A stretch of DNA of 43,986 bases from Chloroflexota bacterium (GTDB lineage: Bacteria; Chloroflexota; Anaerolineae; Aggregatilineales; Phototrophicaceae), in contig JAPOXG010000086.1 in assembly GCA_026707225.1 (NCBI GenBank), positions 1-43,986 on the forward strand. Direction: 5' to 3'. The position numbers and the translations under genes are program-made. This document shows, piece by piece, positions 41,968-43,986 of this stretch. Each line of letters starts with the position of its first letter. The first letter of the stretch is position 1. The notes beneath the pieces are model-generated. The model was not told where the DNA came from. It saw only the letters and a list, made by a program, of their open reading frames with translations, and made no database searches.

Positions 41968-42953
41968 ATCATCTGCTGGATGTCAGGGATTTGGCCAAAT
42001 ATTTTCCCGTTCGCGGTGGCTTGCTCAATCGCAAAACAGCCGACTTCCGCGCCGTTGATGGCGTCAGCTTCGCGCTGCAGGAGGGCAAGACGCTCGGGCT
42101 GGTCGGTGAATCGGGCTCGGGCAAGACCACGATAGGCAAGTGCGTCCTGCGCCTGATGGAACCCAGCGCCGGGCAAATCCTCTACGACGGTGGGGATATC
42201 ACCCATTTGAAACAGCGTGACTTGCGCCGCCTGCGCAGCGAGATTCAGATGATCTATCAGGCGCCGGCCGCCTCGCTCAATGGCCGCATGACGGTGGGGC
42301 AGATCATCGGCGAGCCGCTCTGGATACACGAGAGCCTGAAGGGCGACGCGGCGCGCGCGCGCGTCCTTGAACTGATGAATGTGGTCGGGCTGAAGGACGA
42401 ACACTACTATCGCTATCCCCATGAATTCAGCGGCGGGCAGCAGCAGCGCATCGGCATCGCCCGCGCTTTGGCAGTGCAGCCGCGGCTCATCGTGCTTGAT
42501 GAACCGACCTCGGCGCTGGATGTATCGGTGCAGGCGCAAATCCTCAACCTCTTGCAAGATCTGCAGGATCAGTTTGATCTGACTTATCTCTTTATCTCTC
42601 ACGATCTCGGCGTCGTGCGCTATATGTGCGACGAGGTGGCGCTGCTCTACTTGGGCAAAATTGTGGAGGTGGCGGCGACCGAGGTGATTTTTGAAAGTCC
42701 CAAACATCCCTATACCCAAGCGCTGATCTCGGCCATCCCCGAGCCGGACCCGGATTTGCAGCGGGAGGAAATCATTATTCGCGGTGATCTGTCTCATTCA
42801 TTTCCGCAGCGAGGCTGCCCCTTCGCGCCGCGCTGCCATGCCGAAAAGCTGGCGACATGCGAGACCGTCCCCCCGCCATTGCTGGAAGTGAAGAGCGCCC
42901 ATCAGGTCGCCTGTCATCTGCATCCACCTATGCCCAGGCTGGAGCCCGCTTGA
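41964..42953 (+). CDS. Dpp/Opp-type ABC ATPase (DppF)
   Basis: A 329-aa ATPase. Walker A GESGSGKT (48-55), signature FSGGQQQR (155-162), Walker B LIVLDEPTS (176-184) and switch His in FISHDLGVVRYM. The C-terminus again has a four-Cys motif (CPFAPRC...ATC...VACHL) typical of this subunit. ATGA overlap with the preceding gene; its own stop overlaps the DUF917 start (TGATG), so all are translationally coupled. Confidence 0.95.
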   Translation: MNHLLDVRDLAKYFPVRGGLLNRKTADFRAVDGVSFALQEGKTLGLVGESGSGKTTIGKCVLRLMEPSAGQILYDGGDITHLKQRDLRRLRSEIQMIYQAPAASLNGRMTVGQIIGEPLWIHESLKGDAARARVLELMNVVGLKDEHYYRYPHEFSGGQQQRIGIARALAVQPRLIVLDEPTSALDVSVQAQILNLLQDLQDQFDLTYLFISHDLGVVRYMCDEVALLYLGKIVEVAATEVIFESPKHPYTQALISAIPEPDPDLQREEIIIRGDLSHSFPQRGCPFAPRCHAEKLATCETVPPPLLEVKSAHQVACHLHPPMPRLEPA

Positions 42954-43986
42954 TGCTGCGCCAAGTCACATTGGATGATATCCGTCCCATCGCCATCGGC
43001 GCCGGCATCCTGGGCACGGGCGGCGGCGGCAATCCCTACCTGGGCGGCTTGCATCTAGTGGCGGTCATTCGCGAAAAGGGTCCGCAACTTCTGCTCGACC
43101 CCTTTGAACTAGCCGATGACGCGCTGATTTGCGTCGCTGGCAGCATCGGCGCGCCGACCGTCAGCATCGAGAAACTGCCCGAAGGCACCGAGATGTCTCG
43201 CGCGCTGCGCCTGTTGGAAGAACATATTGGTCGCCGATTTGACGCGGTCGCCATCGCCGAAATCGGGGGCGCCAATTCCATGCAGCCGCTGATAGCCGGC
43301 TTGCAGGCGGGCATCCCGACGGTCGACAGCGATAGTATGGGGCGCGCCTTTCCCGAAATTCAGATGTCTTCTTACCTCTTTGGCAGCGACGCCTCCGTTG
43401 CGCCCTACGCCATGGTGGACGCCGCCGATAACGCCGCCGTCGTGCCCTCCGCCGCCAGCGATCTTTGGGGCGAGCGCATCGCCCGCAATATCGCTGTTAG
43501 CATGGGCGCGCGCGCTGGTCTGGTCGCCTGCATGATGAGCGGCGCGCAGCTGAAAACCTCGGGCGTGCATTACACGATGTCGCTGGCGCATCACTTGGGC
43601 GCGCGAGTCATCGAGGCGCAGGCGCAGAAGTCGGATGTGCCGCAGGTGGCAGCCGATGTGCTGGATGGGCGCGTGCTCTTCCGCGGCAAGATTTCGGATG
43701 TCAATCGGCGCACGACCAAAGGCTTCGCTCGCGGCTGGGTGCGGATCGACCGGTTCAGCAATGACGACCGGCTGGAGATCGAGTTTCAGAACGAACTGTT
43801 GATCGCGCGCATCAACGGCGAGGTGGCGGTGACCACGCCCGATCTCATCTGCATCGTCACGGAAGAGGAGGGCGAGCCGGTCACGACCGAAGTGCTGCGT
43901 TACGGGACGCGCGTGGCGGTCATCGCCGTCCCGGCGCCCGCGCAGCTCAAGAGCGGGATCGCGCTGGAAGTGGTGGGTCCGCGGGC
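42953..43986 (+). CDS. DUF917 family protein, truncated at the window edge
   Basis: About 344 residues are visible with no stop before the edge; family members are about 360 aa, so only a short C-terminal piece should be missing. The N-terminus (LRQVTLDDIRPIAIGAGILG, then TGGGGNPYLGG at 22-32) and central SDSMGRAFPEIQMSSY are diagnostic of DUF917. Relatives include proteins encoded beside hydantoinases, and the N-terminal domain is named for S-methyl thiohydantoin desulfurase. The start overlaps the DppF stop (TGATG), suggesting it acts on the solute this transporter brings in. The biochemical role here is unknown. Confidence 0.9.
   Translation, partial: MLRQVTLDDIRPIAIGAGILGTGGGGNPYLGGLHLVAVIREKGPQLLLDPFELADDALICVAGSIGAPTVSIEKLPEGTEMSRALRLLEEHIGRRFDAVAIAEIGGANSMQPLIAGLQAGIPTVDSDSMGRAFPEIQMSSYLFGSDASVAPYAMVDAADNAAVVPSAASDLWGERIARNIAVSMGARAGLVACMMSGAQLKTSGVHYTMSLAHHLGARVIEAQAQKSDVPQVAADVLDGRVLFRGKISDVNRRTTKGFARGWVRIDRFSNDDRLEIEFQNELLIARINGEVAVTTPDLICIVTEEEGEPVTTEVLRYGTRVAVIAVPAPAQLKSGIALEVVGPR

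Overview
The window looks like chromosome of an uncultured heterotrophic bacterium, most probably a Chloroflexota member (Anaerolineae/Caldilineae-like). This is inferred from gene content, not from a marker gene. The clues are moderately high GC, RibY-type NMT1/THI5 binding proteins, many binding-protein ABC transporters without PTS genes, several enolase-superfamily and Gfo/Idh/MocA enzymes, phytanoyl-CoA dioxygenase-like proteins, and many short palindromic intergenic repeats beginning GTAGGGGCGA. No rRNA, tRNA, CRISPR array, phage gene or transposase was seen.

Layout. 1-10.4 kb: a truncated gene at the left edge, then two copies of a three-gene set (RibY-type binding protein, secreted fibronectin-III-like protein, integral-membrane fatty acid hydroxylase/sterol desaturase) flanking a minus-strand carbohydrate ABC transporter with no ATPase gene. 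10.4-17.3 kb: a DeoR-type regulator, a minus-strand run of two phytanoyl-CoA dioxygenase-like proteins and an enolase-superfamily enzyme, an aldo/keto reductase, and a fatty acid desaturase. 17.4-27.8 kb: a long plus-strand operon-like run encoding a Ugp/Mal-type ABC transporter (one permease carries an extra membrane region plus a PDZ domain), a glycerophosphodiester phosphodiesterase fused to an N-terminal Vps62/DUF946-like domain, a MetE-like zinc methyltransferase, and a B12-dependent diol/glycerol dehydratase whose large and medium subunits are fused and followed by the small subunit. 28-32.9 kb: three acid-sugar dehydratase-type enolase-superfamily genes and a frameshifted DapA-family gene. 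32.9-37 kb: a hendecad-repeat coiled-coil protein, two Gfo/Idh/MocA oxidoreductases, and an SH3b/metallopeptidase gene split by an in-frame amber codon. 37.2-44 kb: a complete Dpp/Opp-type transporter overlapping a DUF917 gene that runs off the right edge.

How the genes may work together. The central run can be read as a scavenging route: the transporter brings in a glycerophosphodiester or polyol, GDPD releases a glycerol-type product, and the diol/glycerol dehydratase makes an aldehyde from it. The following enolase-superfamily and DapA-family genes would handle sugar acids (a glucarate-type pathway), with Gfo/Idh enzymes oxidising sugars or inositols. All substrates are inferred. The most unusual items are the PDZ-bearing permease, the fused dehydratase without a nearby reactivase or microcompartment, the Vps62-like/GDPD fusion, the duplicated RibY/Fn3/hydroxylase set, and hairpin repeats whose inner stems change in a compensatory way.
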